Below, one piece after another: positions 14,628 through 24,267 of a DNA stretch of 64,000 nt; within the stretch, counting starts at the first letter, position 1; every line of letters begins with the position of its first letter. Source of the stretch: Chitinophaga qingshengii (GTDB lineage Bacteria; Bacteroidota; Bacteroidia; Chitinophagales; Chitinophagaceae); assembly GCF_014529935.1 (NCBI RefSeq), contig NZ_JACVFC010000001.1, positions 2,852,001-2,916,000 of the forward strand, in the 5' to 3' direction. Position numbers and translations under genes: made by a program. Under the pieces are notes generated by a model. That model was not told the DNA's origin. It saw only the letters and a program-made list of their open reading frames with translations, and did not search any database.

Positions 14628-17600
14628 TTAGAAGGTGTAACGCAATCCCAGCTGTACCTGGTAACGGGAACCGAAATAATCGATGGAATAAGGCGTGCCC
14701 GGATCAGCGAAAGTGTATACCGGCATGGCTCCCTTATTCTGCTCCGGCGGGAACAGGGTCGGCGTTAAACCGACACTGGCAGTAGAATTAAAGGTATTGG
14801 GTGAAAAATAGCCAACACCCCAGTTACGGTTCAACAAGTTGGTCAGGTTTACCACGTCTGCTGTAAAAGTGATGAAGTGGCTCTTCAGTTTACGCAGGTG
14901 AAACTCCTGTGCAAAATGCAGATCAGCCTGCACATTCCAGGGCGTACGGCCCATGTTTCTTTCCGTGAAATTGCCTCTTCTGCTGCTCAGGTATTTGTTA
15001 CCATCAATAAACCGGTTAAAGGCTGCGGCCTGTTCAGCGGCAGTTACCTGCTGACCGTTGCTGGTATAATCTTTAAAGAACTGTACCGCTTCCGTCGCCT
15101 GTGGAATGTAAGCCAGGCTCACCTGTTGCGGTAACCCTTGCACGCTGTTATTCACTACGCCATAGGTAAACGGACTGCCAGACTGCGCACTGAAGAAAAG
15201 GCTGATGGTACTCACCCAGGTTGCATTCCAGGCTTTGCGGTAGCTGCTGTTCACCACAAAACGATGACGGATATCGAAGTTGGAATAAGCCAGTGGCGCA
15301 TTGTTCGGGCTTAACGCCTGGTTCAGCTGCCAGTTGGATTCCATAGAGTTACGGATACCATTGAACGCATCCTTACTTTGACCATACGTATAAGCACCGG
15401 ACACAAACAATCCGCTGGTAAAGGTTTTGCTGGCAGTACCAGTGATACTGTAACGGAAACCTTTATTGGTATTGCTCAGCATATAGGCGTTGGAGAAACG
15501 CGGATCGACGCTGCCTGTGTAGATAGGCTGTTGCCGCTCTTTATCGTAAGGGTAATACTTCGGGTTATCGGTCACATTCACCTGCTGAAAAAATACTTCC
15601 TTGATACTTTTGGTGATCATACCTTCCACGCCAAATTTCCACTGGCTGGCGGTAGTGCGGTCAATAGCGATACTGGCACGCAGAATCTTCGGCATCACAA
15701 AATCATTATCGATCAGGTCCACCTGTGTTTTACCCGCGTTACGCTCATTGATCACCGTACCGTTCTTTTCGATGAAATCGGCGATACCATTCTTGCCGGG
15801 CTTAATAGCATCGCTACCGGGTGCAAATGGTTTCTGGTCTGCTTTCTGATCAAAAGAACCGTAGTTCACGCCGTTGTTGTAGTAAGCGTAAGCCAGCCAT
15901 GCGAAAGGAATACGGCCGGTAAACATACCTACGCCACCCCGTACTATCAGGCTCTGGTCGCCCAGCCAATCGTAACGGAAACCTAAGCGGGGAGAGATCT
16001 GCACTTTTCCGAAATACCTGTTTTCAATGCGGTTCAGCGGTGTATAGTGATAGCTCGTACCAAAGTAAGGATCAGCGATGGCATTGGTTACTTTATCGCT
16101 CAGTTCAGGTTTGGTAGGCAGATCGGTGTAGTCAGCACGCAGACCGGGTGTAACAGTCAGTTTGTCTGTTACATGGATCGCATCCTGGATATACACACTG
16201 TACAGGTTTACATTAAACACTGCTCCGGGGTTGTTCAGGATATAATCACGGCTGTTGTTGGTGTAGTTATAACTTCCTCTTACGCGGTAAGGCACATTGC
16301 GCAGGTAATCATCGATGCTCAGGTAGTCCACACGGCCATTCCAGGAGTTCACGAAACCATAGTCGATATGATACAACTCATTATGGGTTCCCATCAGAAC
16401 GGTGTGTTTACCTTTGCTCCAGGTGAGGTTGTCGGTGACCTCGATGGTGCGCTGTTTCATGTTAAAGATGGACGCTTCACGATCAGTACCCAGGTAGATA
16501 GTAGTACCCGGCGTACGGCCCATGATCTGTACCTGTGGCAGGGTTGGATCGCTGAGCGGATCGCGGTAATCATGTACCGTGCTGTAACCCGCCACGAAGC
16601 TGTTGGACCAGGAATTGTTGAACCGGCTTTTCAGTTCCGCTACGGTGCTGCTCTGGTTGTTCGTTTGTTTGAAGGCCATGCTGCTGAAACGGAAATCCTG
16701 CTGGTCACGGTCCATGTTGATGGCGCTGGAAGTAATGGTATTGTTACGGATGGACAACTGGTGTTTATCGTTGATGTTCCAGTCGATACGGTTAAAGAAC
16801 TTATTGGATTCGGAAGAAGCATTATACACCCCGGCAGTTCCCGGATCGAAGATATCGCCATAACGTTTGATGGTAGCGTTGCGGATATCATCTGCATCTT
16901 TCTCCGTCAGGATACGCGCTGTTTCTTCCTTGCCGGCCAGCAGCTGGGCTGGATCTGTTCTGCGAGTGATTTCTTCGTTGGTAAAGAAGAACAGTTTGTT
17001 TTTGATGATAGGGAAACCCAGGCGGATACCGGCCTGGTAGTCTTTAAAATCACTGTTCATTTTATCCCCGTTACCGATTTTGTTTTTACCGATCATAGCG
17101 GCATTACGGCCAAAACCATATACCGAGCCGGTAAGTTGATTGGTACCGCTGCGGGTAACAGCGTTCACGCTACCACCGGTGAAGTTACCGATCTTCACAT
17201 CGAAGGGGGCGAGGTATACCTGCATGTCTTCGATCGCATCCAGGGAAACCGGATTGGTGCGGGTGCTGCTACCGGGCTGACCGGAAGTGCCGCTTTGTCC
17301 GCCCATGGAAGGACTGAAACCAATTGCATCGTTGTTAATGGCGCCGTCGATGGTAACGTTGTTGTAGCGGAAGTTGGAACCGCCGAAACTGTTATCCTTG
17401 CTGCCTTGGGGCACCATGCGGGTAATATCCTGTATGCTGCGGCTTACCGTAGGCATGTTGGCGATCTGGCTGCGGTTGATGTTCTGACCGGCGCCATAAG
17501 CGTTGGCTTTAGGACCGGTTTTAGCGCCTTTAATCACCACTTCAGAAAGTTGTTTGCGTTCGTCGCTCAATACGATATTGAGTTGTTGCGGCTCTCCGAG

Positions 17601-17906
17601 TCTTACGGTAATGTTCTGGTATTTCTGTGGCGCCATGCCCATCATGGTAGCGGTAACGGTGTATGGTCCGCCGATGCGCATACCCAGGAGGTGATAACGG
17701 CCCCCTCCATCTGACAAGGCAGGATAGCGGGTACCCGAAGGCTCATGCACCGCGATGATCGTTACCCCCGGCAAGGCTTGTCCCTGGCCGTCCTGCACCT
17801 TTCCGGAGAGGCCGCCGGAAGTTTCCTGTGCCATGGTGGTAGCGGATACCAGCAGGAGCAGCAGCAAAGAATATATCGTTGTAAGTAAATTTTTTGTGTT
17901 CATCAC
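14628..17906 (-). CDS. TonB-dependent receptor, Oar-like
   Basis: This 1092-residue outer-membrane protein has a signal peptide (LLTTIYSLLLLLLVSATTMAQ). Residues about 30-115 form a carboxypeptidase-regulatory-like domain (LSGKVQDGQGQALPGVTIIAV). The plug follows (RSIQDITRMVPQGS, with GGSVNAVTRSGTNQLTGSVYGF). A beta-barrel then ends in the aromatic YQVQLGLRYTF needed for outer-membrane assembly. The plug sequence and the absence of an adjacent SusD place it with Oar/CarboxypepD_reg receptors rather than classical SusC. It lies 17 bases after a fasciclin gene and 12 before the IPT/TIG gene, in one operon. It is the second TonB receptor of the operon. The cargo is unknown; it may transport or export protein. 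Confidence 0.93.
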   Translation of the reverse strand: MMNTKNLLTTIYSLLLLLLVSATTMAQETSGGLSGKVQDGQGQALPGVTIIAVHEPSGTRYPALSDGGGRYHLLGMRIGGPYTVTATMMGMAPQKYQNITVRLGEPQQLNIVLSDERKQLSEVVIKGAKTGPKANAYGAGQNINRSQIANMPTVSRSIQDITRMVPQGSKDNSFGGSNFRYNNVTIDGAINNDAIGFSPSMGGQSGTSGQPGSSTRTNPVSLDAIEDMQVYLAPFDVKIGNFTGGSVNAVTRSGTNQLTGSVYGFGRNAAMIGKNKIGNGDKMNSDFKDYQAGIRLGFPIIKNKLFFFTNEEITRRTDPAQLLAGKEETARILTEKDADDIRNATIKRYGDIFDPGTAGVYNASSESNKFFNRIDWNINDKHQLSIRNNTITSSAINMDRDQQDFRFSSMAFKQTNNQSSTVAELKSRFNNSWSNSFVAGYSTVHDYRDPLSDPTLPQVQIMGRTPGTTIYLGTDREASIFNMKQRTIEVTDNLTWSKGKHTVLMGTHNELYHIDYGFVNSWNGRVDYLSIDDYLRNVPYRVRGSYNYTNNSRDYILNNPGAVFNVNLYSVYIQDAIHVTDKLTVTPGLRADYTDLPTKPELSDKVTNAIADPYFGTSYHYTPLNRIENRYFGKVQISPRLGFRYDWLGDQSLIVRGGVGMFTGRIPFAWLAYAYYNNGVNYGSFDQKADQKPFAPGSDAIKPGKNGIADFIEKNGTVINERNAGKTQVDLIDNDFVMPKILRASIAIDRTTASQWKFGVEGMITKSIKEVFFQQVNVTDNPKYYPYDKERQQPIYTGSVDPRFSNAYMLSNTNKGFRYSITGTASKTFTSGLFVSGAYTYGQSKDAFNGIRNSMESNWQLNQALSPNNAPLAYSNFDIRHRFVVNSSYRKAWNATWVSTISLFFSAQSGSPFTYGVVNNSVQGLPQQVSLAYIPQATEAVQFFKDYTSNGQQVTAAEQAAAFNRFIDGNKYLSSRRGNFTERNMGRTPWNVQADLHFAQEFHLRKLKSHFITFTADVVNLTNLLNRNWGVGYFSPNTFNSTASVGLTPTLFPPEQNKGAMPVYTFADPGTPYSIDYFGSRYQVQLGLRYTF

Positions 17907-17923
17907 TTTTGATTGTAAACTGA

Positions 17924-18946
17924 TTACCGTGTTATTTTCAATACCTGATTGATGACATGCATTACACCGTTACCGGTAATAATATTCTGTTTTACCAGCG
18001 GTATAGGATCCTGGTTACCGGGTCCCTGCAGGGTGATGCCGTTATACAGGCTGGGAGCCTGTGGATCGGGTACCAATCGTATGTTCACGTTATTATCATC
18101 GAGCATGGTTTGTGTAGTGGCAGCAGATTTCCCTGTGCTCAGGATATAATCGTACACAAAACGGCGGTCGGCCGCTATGTGATAACGCACAAAAGCGGCC
18201 ATTACCGCCGGATCAGCGGCCTCAATCTGCTCCAGCGTGCTATAGCCATAGGCTTGCATGGCGGCGTTGTTGGCAGCATACACGGTATAGGGACCTTTGC
18301 TTTTCAGCAAAGCGGATAAACCGGAACGTTGTATAGCGTGGGTGAACAGGCTCAGACCGGGATCAGCGGAGACAGCTTCTCCCAGCGTTTCATATTGATA
18401 AGGTTCCAATACCCGGTCAATCACCTGCAGGGTACCGTTGCTGGCTTTCATGCCGGTAGCCAGTACGCGGCTGCCGTTGACTGTCAGTACCGTATCACCC
18501 TCTTTTATCCAGCGGGTAACATACAGTCTGCCGCCGTAATAGGTGCGTATTTCCTGGTTGAAGAGAAAAGGCATTTTATTCAGATCATAGTTACCATTGA
18601 GAATATGATAACCTGTCATTTTCACCATATACGGCAGACTGGCAGCCGTTACATCAATTGGTTTAGCATATCCTGCGTTGGTAAAGGCTCCGTCAGAGGG
18701 CGCCAGTACGGTTAACGGACCGTTGCCGGTGAGCACGTCGTTCATACTGCTACGATCTACGGCAGCCTTGAATTTACTGAGGTTGAAGTTATCCATCACT
18801 ACTTCCATCAGGCGGTCGTTCCCTTTTTGCGGACCGTTATCGTCTTTCTTACAGGCTCCCGCCAGGAGTAAAGACAACCCGATCATCACCAGACGGCCGG
18901 AAAAATATTTCCTGGATAATATTGTTGTGTTCATTGTTGTCATCAT
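17924..18946 (-). CDS. Fasciclin-domain lipoprotein
   Basis: This 340-residue lipoprotein has a signal ending L-A-G-A-C followed by KKDD. Two FAS1 domains are visible: residues about 45-180 (GNGPLTVLAPSDGAFTNAG, then YHILNG and LQVIDRVL) and about 190-338 (GPYTVYAANNAAMQAYG, then GVMHVINQVLKI). FAS1 domains mediate adhesion or ligand binding outside the cell. It is one of three consecutive fasciclin genes in the operon, which are diverged rather than recent duplicates. The spacing to neighbours is 6 and 17 bases, which implies co-transcription. Confidence 0.9.
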   Translation of the reverse strand: MMTTMNTTILSRKYFSGRLVMIGLSLLLAGACKKDDNGPQKGNDRLMEVVMDNFNLSKFKAAVDRSSMNDVLTGNGPLTVLAPSDGAFTNAGYAKPIDVTAASLPYMVKMTGYHILNGNYDLNKMPFLFNQEIRTYYGGRLYVTRWIKEGDTVLTVNGSRVLATGMKASNGTLQVIDRVLEPYQYETLGEAVSADPGLSLFTHAIQRSGLSALLKSKGPYTVYAANNAAMQAYGYSTLEQIEAADPAVMAAFVRYHIAADRRFVYDYILSTGKSAATTQTMLDDNNVNIRLVPDPQAPSLYNGITLQGPGNQDPIPLVKQNIITGNGVMHVINQVLKITR

Positions 18947-18952
18947 TAATTT

Positions 18953-20233
18953 TTATTTCACCTTAAAATCATCCGGTAAAAAAAGCCGGTCAACGATATG
19001 CAACGGCCCTTCCAGGGTATTGATATCCGCTGTGGTAATGGTAGCGGCAGGCGTTTTAGCGCCTCTTACTTTCACCTTAATGGTATTACCTTCACGGGTA
19101 AACGCTAATGGCATCGGTGCAGGCTTCAGGTCCGGTTTCGATACGGAGATGGTGTAGTTGGCAAGCAATGCATCGTCCAGGTCATTAGAATAAAATACGG
19201 CGGGCTTGAAAACAGGTGATTCTCCCGTTGGCGTTTTGGGCGCCAGCTGTCTGCCCCAGTTATGATAATCCAGCACACTGTCAGTAGGGAGCAGGCCTGT
19301 CATGCCATAGAAGGGATCAAATACAAATTCAGGCGTAAAGCGGCTGTTGATTTCCTGGAGCTGTTCCACCGTAAAGATACCTGCCTGATGAAATGCGTCG
19401 TCGGTAGGAGCGAAATAGGAGTTAAAAACTACACTGTTGTCCCATTCACCCGGTGCCAGGAACAGGCCAGCATAACGCTCAAATGAACCCATCGCTACTT
19501 CAAACCAGGCATCGTTGTTTATTTGATTGATGGCCACCAGCATAGAAAACCGGGGATCTTCTTTCAATATGTCCAGTACATGCTGTTCCGGTTTCTGCAG
19601 TAAACGGCCCACCGGCCAAACGATACCATTTTTTACTACTACCGGTTTCCGATTTCCACATAACTTTCCGTTGATGATCAGCTGGCTGTCTTTGGCCATG
19701 GCTACGTAGTGCCGGTAAGTATAAGGTACCTCAAAGGACACGCCGCTTCCGGCGCGGTTAATCTGTTCTGTTAAATCCGTTCTGGAGAGCAACGTTGTCC
19801 GGTGATAACTTAATTGCCCCGGCTGTATGCTCATTGGCTCCATTTTATCGCGCAGCATATGGTATTTCACCAGTTCCAGCAACGATTCCGGGCTACGTTT
19901 ATTGATCTCCGTTTCATCCAGCCCGGCGGCCTTCATGGCGGCATCATCTACTACCAGCAAGGTAACAGATGCTTTGGCGCCCATCGTTTCCAGTTCTTTC
20001 TCCATGTTACTGCGTTTCCACGCAGCATAAAACAGCTTGTAGGGCGATGTTTTCAGATAAGTCTGAAGATCAATACTAACACTGTCTTTATAGGGAACAG
20101 CAGTGCCTTCCGGCTCCGGCATGAACATTTCTTTCCGGCAGCCGGTCTGCATCAGCGAAGCACCCAATAGTACGCCGCAAATTGCTATCCCGCTTATGAT
20201 GTTGTATATTTTATTTTTCATGTTGATTTTCAT
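18953..20233 (-). CDS. Fasciclin-domain lipoprotein
   Basis: About 426 residues from ATG 20233; the frame opens at a GTG at 20248, only 3 bases after the upstream stop, and a further ATG lies at 20221. The lipobox is M-Q-T-G-C followed by RKE. FAS1-like segments occur at about residues 50-200 (VTLLVVDDAAMKAAG, YHMLRDKMEP) and 210-430 (SYFAPTDDAFHQAG, EGPLHIVDRLFLPDD). The first domain is degenerate: the usual T-V-F-A-P stretch is TLLVVDD. It is probably surface-attached. It is the middle member of the three-gene fasciclin block. Confidence 0.85.
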   Translation of the reverse strand: MKINMKNKIYNIISGIAICGVLLGASLMQTGCRKEMFMPEPEGTAVPYKDSVSIDLQTYLKTSPYKLFYAAWKRSNMEKELETMGAKASVTLLVVDDAAMKAAGLDETEINKRSPESLLELVKYHMLRDKMEPMSIQPGQLSYHRTTLLSRTDLTEQINRAGSGVSFEVPYTYRHYVAMAKDSQLIINGKLCGNRKPVVVKNGIVWPVGRLLQKPEQHVLDILKEDPRFSMLVAINQINNDAWFEVAMGSFERYAGLFLAPGEWDNSVVFNSYFAPTDDAFHQAGIFTVEQLQEINSRFTPEFVFDPFYGMTGLLPTDSVLDYHNWGRQLAPKTPTGESPVFKPAVFYSNDLDDALLANYTISVSKPDLKPAPMPLAFTREGNTIKVKVRGAKTPAATITTADINTLEGPLHIVDRLFLPDDFKVK

Positions 20234-20251
20234 TAACTGTTTTACCACTGC

Positions 20252-21307
20252 TTATTTTCTGACAGCATCTTCAGGTTTGGCCAACAAGCTATCCAGCTGA
20301 TGTACAACACCATTATCCGCGCTAAAATCCATCACCCCTCTGCGTTGCACCGTTACAGCAGACACGGGAACCGTATTCCTGTCAAGCCTTAGAGAAACGA
20401 CATAACTAACCTTTCGAACACCATTTTCCATGCCTTCACCAATATATATCTCTCGTTGATAGGGATCATTATAGAGCTTCAATAGCACATAGTTGGAGCT
20501 GTTCATCATATAGAATGCCCGGAAATCTGAAAAGAAATAATGCTGGTTATACAGGATATAACAGCCGAACAGGCGCGCTATATAATATTTCTCAGGATTG
20601 ATAATTGCAATGTCCTGCTCATCCAGTTTCTTCGCTTTCAGCGCATCGTTGGTCGGCGCCAGGATGGTCCAGGGGCCTGGCTCCTTCAGCTGGTCCCATA
20701 AACCGAAACGTTTGAGCGCACCGACAAACAGGCTGTATTCTTCATGCTGGGACAGAATATCCTGTACGGTACCGGGTGTATACTTGATCACCTGTTGCAA
20801 TACATGCAGCGTACCGTTTGTCAGGGTTACATTTTTCAATTCTGTGTAACAACCCTGGAAATAAAGATCATTCCGGTCCGCAACGCCATTTCTGGTGGCC
20901 ATTGTCACCAGTATTTCCTTTCCGGCCAGTGTTTTGAAACGTACATCCACCGAGTTATCGGCGAGGTCGGTTTCCTGCAGTCTGCGTGGCAGTATATGCA
21001 TTTGTACCATCAGCTTCACTTTTTCCACCGGCATTTTGGCCACGTCATTAACACTCATGATACCCATCTCATTAAAAGCCCTGTTGGTAGGAGCCAGTAT
21101 GGTAAAGGGTCCGGGGCCATTCAGTTCGGCGGTCATGCCCGCCCGTTCAACAGCGGCGCAAAAAATGCTCAGGTCATAATTATTCTTCAGAAAATCGGCG
21201 GCAGCACGGTAATTCTTTAACTCCTGGTCGAACTCCAGTTTGTCGTGTTTACAGGCTGTAAACACCATCAGGAGTGCCGCTATTAATGTGGCAATAGCAT
21301 GTTTCAT
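20252..21307 (-). CDS. Fasciclin-domain lipoprotein
   Basis: This 351-residue lipoprotein has a signal ending M-V-F-T-A-C followed by KHDK. It has two FAS1 domains: residues about 35-170 (GPFTILAPTNRAFNEMG, NGTLHVLQQVI) and about 175-345 (GPWTILAPTNDALKAK, NGVVHQLDSLL). The two copies of T-I-L-A-P-T-N are the H1 motif of the family. It is the first fasciclin gene of the operon, 10 bases after the stop of the preceding lipoprotein. It probably works in a surface complex with the two TonB receptors (inference from the operon). Confidence 0.9.
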   Translation of the reverse strand: MKHAIATLIAALLMVFTACKHDKLEFDQELKNYRAAADFLKNNYDLSIFCAAVERAGMTAELNGPGPFTILAPTNRAFNEMGIMSVNDVAKMPVEKVKLMVQMHILPRRLQETDLADNSVDVRFKTLAGKEILVTMATRNGVADRNDLYFQGCYTELKNVTLTNGTLHVLQQVIKYTPGTVQDILSQHEEYSLFVGALKRFGLWDQLKEPGPWTILAPTNDALKAKKLDEQDIAIINPEKYYIARLFGCYILYNQHYFFSDFRAFYMMNSSNYVLLKLYNDPYQREIYIGEGMENGVRKVSYVVSLRLDRNTVPVSAVTVQRRGVMDFSADNGVVHQLDSLLAKPEDAVRK

Positions 21308-21317
21308 AACAAATTAT

Positions 21318-22499
21318 TTAATAGATCGGCGTAGGATATTTTCGTTGTATGGTAGTTAAATAAGCCCTGCCATTCACGATTTCAATGGTATTAACCGTAG
21401 CAAACGACTGGGGGTTATTGGTACCGGAGTGAATGTTAACAATCATATTCGGCACGGTGAGGATATCCCGTTCAAAGTTTGGTTTAGTACCATTGCCATA
21501 ACAACTGATCACCGCATAGTTACCCAATACCTCCGCGGGGGCCTGGTCGTTGTACGGATTGTTTTCCGGGTTCATTCCCGGCGCCATCAGGGAAATACGT
21601 TGCCATGCAGTAGTCCGGATATTATCCGTACCATTCGACGCAAAAAGCGGGAAGCTGTAGTAAGGTTGCACTGCGTTGGAAGTATTATTCTGACGCAGGG
21701 AGGACATATACCGGAATTTATATCCCGGTACGGGTTTCGTCAGATCGTTGGCGGTAAAGAGCGAGAACCAGATATTCATCTCATCTTTCACACCGAACAT
21801 CAGCAAACCTGATTGGGGTATTCTCTTCTTCAGTGATAAATCCGCGTCGGCAAAACCAACAGCACTCATGTTATAAAAATTCACGTATACCATGGAATCG
21901 GACAATGGCATTTTGTGAAAAATTTCCTGGCGTAACAGCATCCCATTTTCTTTGGTCTTGAAGTTTCTTTGCAGCACATGCAGCGTATATACTTCACGGC
22001 TGTCGAGCTGTAAAACCGTATCAATCAGCACTTTCTTTTTCAGGCGGTCTTCCAGCTGAAAGAAAGGCGTGTTGTTCACCGGCCGGAACATAAACATCAC
22101 GCGGTGTTTACCGGAAGGTATCTGTGCCCAGCTGGACAGGTCGAAACCGTTGAGGATCGGACCTACCAGCACGCTTTCCTTGCCGGGATATTCCGGGTTT
22201 TTGAAAGAGTTGCTGCTACCGATGTGTGAAGGATATGGCGGTGCATATCCATCGCGCTGGTCCAGGAAATCGCCCACGATGGCGGCGCTGGTGGGCATAC
22301 CGGAAGCATCCGTTTCCGGGTCTATCAGCATGGCCAGGAACGGTTGTTCTTCATCTTTATTTTCGATGCTCACTGTATAGTTCAGGTTATTGAACACACG
22401 CAGGTAAGCCGGATCATCGATCTTTTTATGTTCTATCTTGGCACAGCTGCCGAATACGACCAGCAGCCCTGCTATGACGATGGGAAATGTGAGTTTCAT
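21318..22499 (-). CDS. Lipoprotein of unknown function (DUF4397-like)
   Basis: This 393-residue lipoprotein has a signal ending V-F-G-S-C followed by AKIE. The mature part begins AYLRVFNNLNYTVSIENK and later has VYVNFYNMSAVGFADADLSL. These R-V-x-N-x-x and V-N-F-Y-N strands recall DUF4397-type lipoproteins, but the match is weak. There are no catalytic motifs. Gaps to the neighbours are 4 and 10 bases. It shares the position between STN receptor and fasciclin genes with the next gene upstream, to which it is only loosely similar. Confidence 0.75.
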   Translation of the reverse strand: MKLTFPIVIAGLLVVFGSCAKIEHKKIDDPAYLRVFNNLNYTVSIENKDEEQPFLAMLIDPETDASGMPTSAAIVGDFLDQRDGYAPPYPSHIGSSNSFKNPEYPGKESVLVGPILNGFDLSSWAQIPSGKHRVMFMFRPVNNTPFFQLEDRLKKKVLIDTVLQLDSREVYTLHVLQRNFKTKENGMLLRQEIFHKMPLSDSMVYVNFYNMSAVGFADADLSLKKRIPQSGLLMFGVKDEMNIWFSLFTANDLTKPVPGYKFRYMSSLRQNNTSNAVQPYYSFPLFASNGTDNIRTTAWQRISLMAPGMNPENNPYNDQAPAEVLGNYAVISCYGNGTKPNFERDILTVPNMIVNIHSGTNNPQSFATVNTIEIVNGRAYLTTIQRKYPTPIY

Positions 22500-22503
22500 A
22501 CTT

Positions 22504-24240
22504 CTACCGGTTATGTTTTACAATGATCATCTTCGCTTTGGTCCCTTCAGGAGCATTGGCGCCGTCTTTTCCGATCAGTGCGATGGAATAATAGCCCGGC
22601 TCCTGGTCGGGCACTCCGCCTCTGACATACAATTCTTTTCGGGCAACGAGGTCAGCACTTTTGATGACAGGCACCTGGGTGATCCATGTTCCGGGGAATA
22701 CGCCCGGATTAGCCTGGAATGCCATGATCTCGTAAGGATCGAGCGCCATCAGTAACACGGCGTTAGCCGCGTCGTCAGGAATAATACCCGGCTTCAGGTT
22801 GGAGCTAACGCCATTACGGCCTATTGCCTGTCCGTTGATACCAGTGAAATTCACATTGGCGAAATCGGTACAGAAATTATAAAACCGGAACTGGAAAGGG
22901 TATTTGTACTGCGTCCACCAAAGAGAACCATCCTGACCATCTTTTTCGATCCTTGGAACGCTGCCGCTCAGGTTATTGGCCGCAATGGCGATCTGCGGAA
23001 TACCTTTAGCATCGCTATATACCCAGGCGGTGTAGTTGCCACCGGGATCTACCATTTTTTTCGCGCTAGCCAGTACTTTACCTGCCGCGTCGCTTACTTC
23101 GATGGTAGCAGTACCGGTCACCACATTCGTGTATTCACCGGCGTTAGCATAGGCAATATTGTCACCCACTTTCACCCCATTCACTTTCAGCTGCAACGCA
23201 CCGGAACCGGGCAGTACGTTCACCGCCTGCATACGGCCATAGGTCAGGTTTGCCGGATCAGCAATATCAGCGATGATCTGGAAAGCGTTCTGCATGAATG
23301 AACTTTCATCACCGGTAGATCCGTTGTTCAATTTATAAGGCAACTCGAATGTGGAGACTACAATGGTGTAGATACCACCAGGCTGGAAAGTACGTATAGG
23401 CGCATACGTTAATTTCATAGATACCGGGCGGGGTGCAGGTGAAGTCACGGTTTTAGTAATCGTAGAAGTGGCCGGATCTATCAGGTCCACAAACTCCTCA
23501 CGGGGGCCACCGGTCGCCGTGACCTGTGTACCGGCAGCTGTCAGCACTTTGAACTGATAAGTACCATAGGGAACTTCCACGTATTCAGAATATTCCCCTA
23601 CATTAACATTGGAAGACTTAGGATTCACCAGCGTTCCATCTGCGAAAGCGAGGGAAAGCGGACCCAATATCTTTTCCTGGGTTGCCTCCGGATGTTTAAT
23701 ATCACCAGACAGGTTCAGGATGCGGATTTTAAAATGGTCCGGACGGGAAGGCGCTTCCACGGAACGAGGTACCCGCAGCACTTCCGGAATATTACCCGTT
23801 GTATACACCGGGCCGGCGGTCACATAATAATCAGCCGGCTGGTTATAGTCTTCCTGCACATCGAACTCCGTTCTTGCCACAAATGGGTTCTGAGAGATGC
23901 CTTCTATTTTAAAATGGGCTTTTCCGCCCGCCTGTATAAATTGACGGGGCACCCACCAGGTACCGCCTAAACGCCCTTTATCAGGGAAGAACTTCGTAGC
24001 AGGATAACGTGATTTATCCTCATTTATCGGTAATATCACATAATTGGTCAGCGTATCGCCGTTGGCGATCAACTGATTGTAACCACCCAAATTCACAATC
24101 CGGACACTGGAATTGCTCCTCGTATCTTTATTGATCCGGTTGTCATAAAAATGGTCCAGTTTATCTTTTTTACAGGACGTGATAACACTGGCGGCCGCCA
24201 GCAACACCCCTGCTATGATGGAAATTCGTTTCATTTTCAT
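22504..24240 (-). CDS. Large lipoprotein of unknown function (DUF4397-like)
   Basis: This 578-residue lipoprotein has its lipidated Cys at residue 23 (V-I-T-S-C followed by KKDK). Several beta-strand-rich segments recur: SVRIVNLGGYNQLIANGD near the N-terminus, HFKIRILNLSGD at about 168, and FQFRFYNFCTDFANVNFTG at about 450. The repeated R-I-x-N-x-x theme suggests two or three DUF4397-like domains. No enzyme motif is seen. It sits 27 bases after the STN-type TonB receptor, the place usually held by SusD. It may therefore be the surface partner of that receptor, though it shows none of the helical SusD features. Confidence 0.75.
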   Translation of the reverse strand: MKMKRISIIAGVLLAAASVITSCKKDKLDHFYDNRINKDTRSNSSVRIVNLGGYNQLIANGDTLTNYVILPINEDKSRYPATKFFPDKGRLGGTWWVPRQFIQAGGKAHFKIEGISQNPFVARTEFDVQEDYNQPADYYVTAGPVYTTGNIPEVLRVPRSVEAPSRPDHFKIRILNLSGDIKHPEATQEKILGPLSLAFADGTLVNPKSSNVNVGEYSEYVEVPYGTYQFKVLTAAGTQVTATGGPREEFVDLIDPATSTITKTVTSPAPRPVSMKLTYAPIRTFQPGGIYTIVVSTFELPYKLNNGSTGDESSFMQNAFQIIADIADPANLTYGRMQAVNVLPGSGALQLKVNGVKVGDNIAYANAGEYTNVVTGTATIEVSDAAGKVLASAKKMVDPGGNYTAWVYSDAKGIPQIAIAANNLSGSVPRIEKDGQDGSLWWTQYKYPFQFRFYNFCTDFANVNFTGINGQAIGRNGVSSNLKPGIIPDDAANAVLLMALDPYEIMAFQANPGVFPGTWITQVPVIKSADLVARKELYVRGGVPDQEPGYYSIALIGKDGANAPEGTKAKMIIVKHNR

Positions 24241-24267
24241 TTTTTTATTCCGGGATAACCGTTACCG

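Noticed and set aside
16047..17714. Long open frame (555 codons) on the plus strand
   Set aside because: It lies wholly inside the TonB receptor gene on the opposite strand, has no recognisable domain, and is explained by the codon bias of that gene.
17880..17925. A third antisense RNA unit over the Oar-like receptor start
   Set aside because: The motif reads CACTTTTG rather than TACTTTTG, there is no intergenic gap and no plus-strand terminator.
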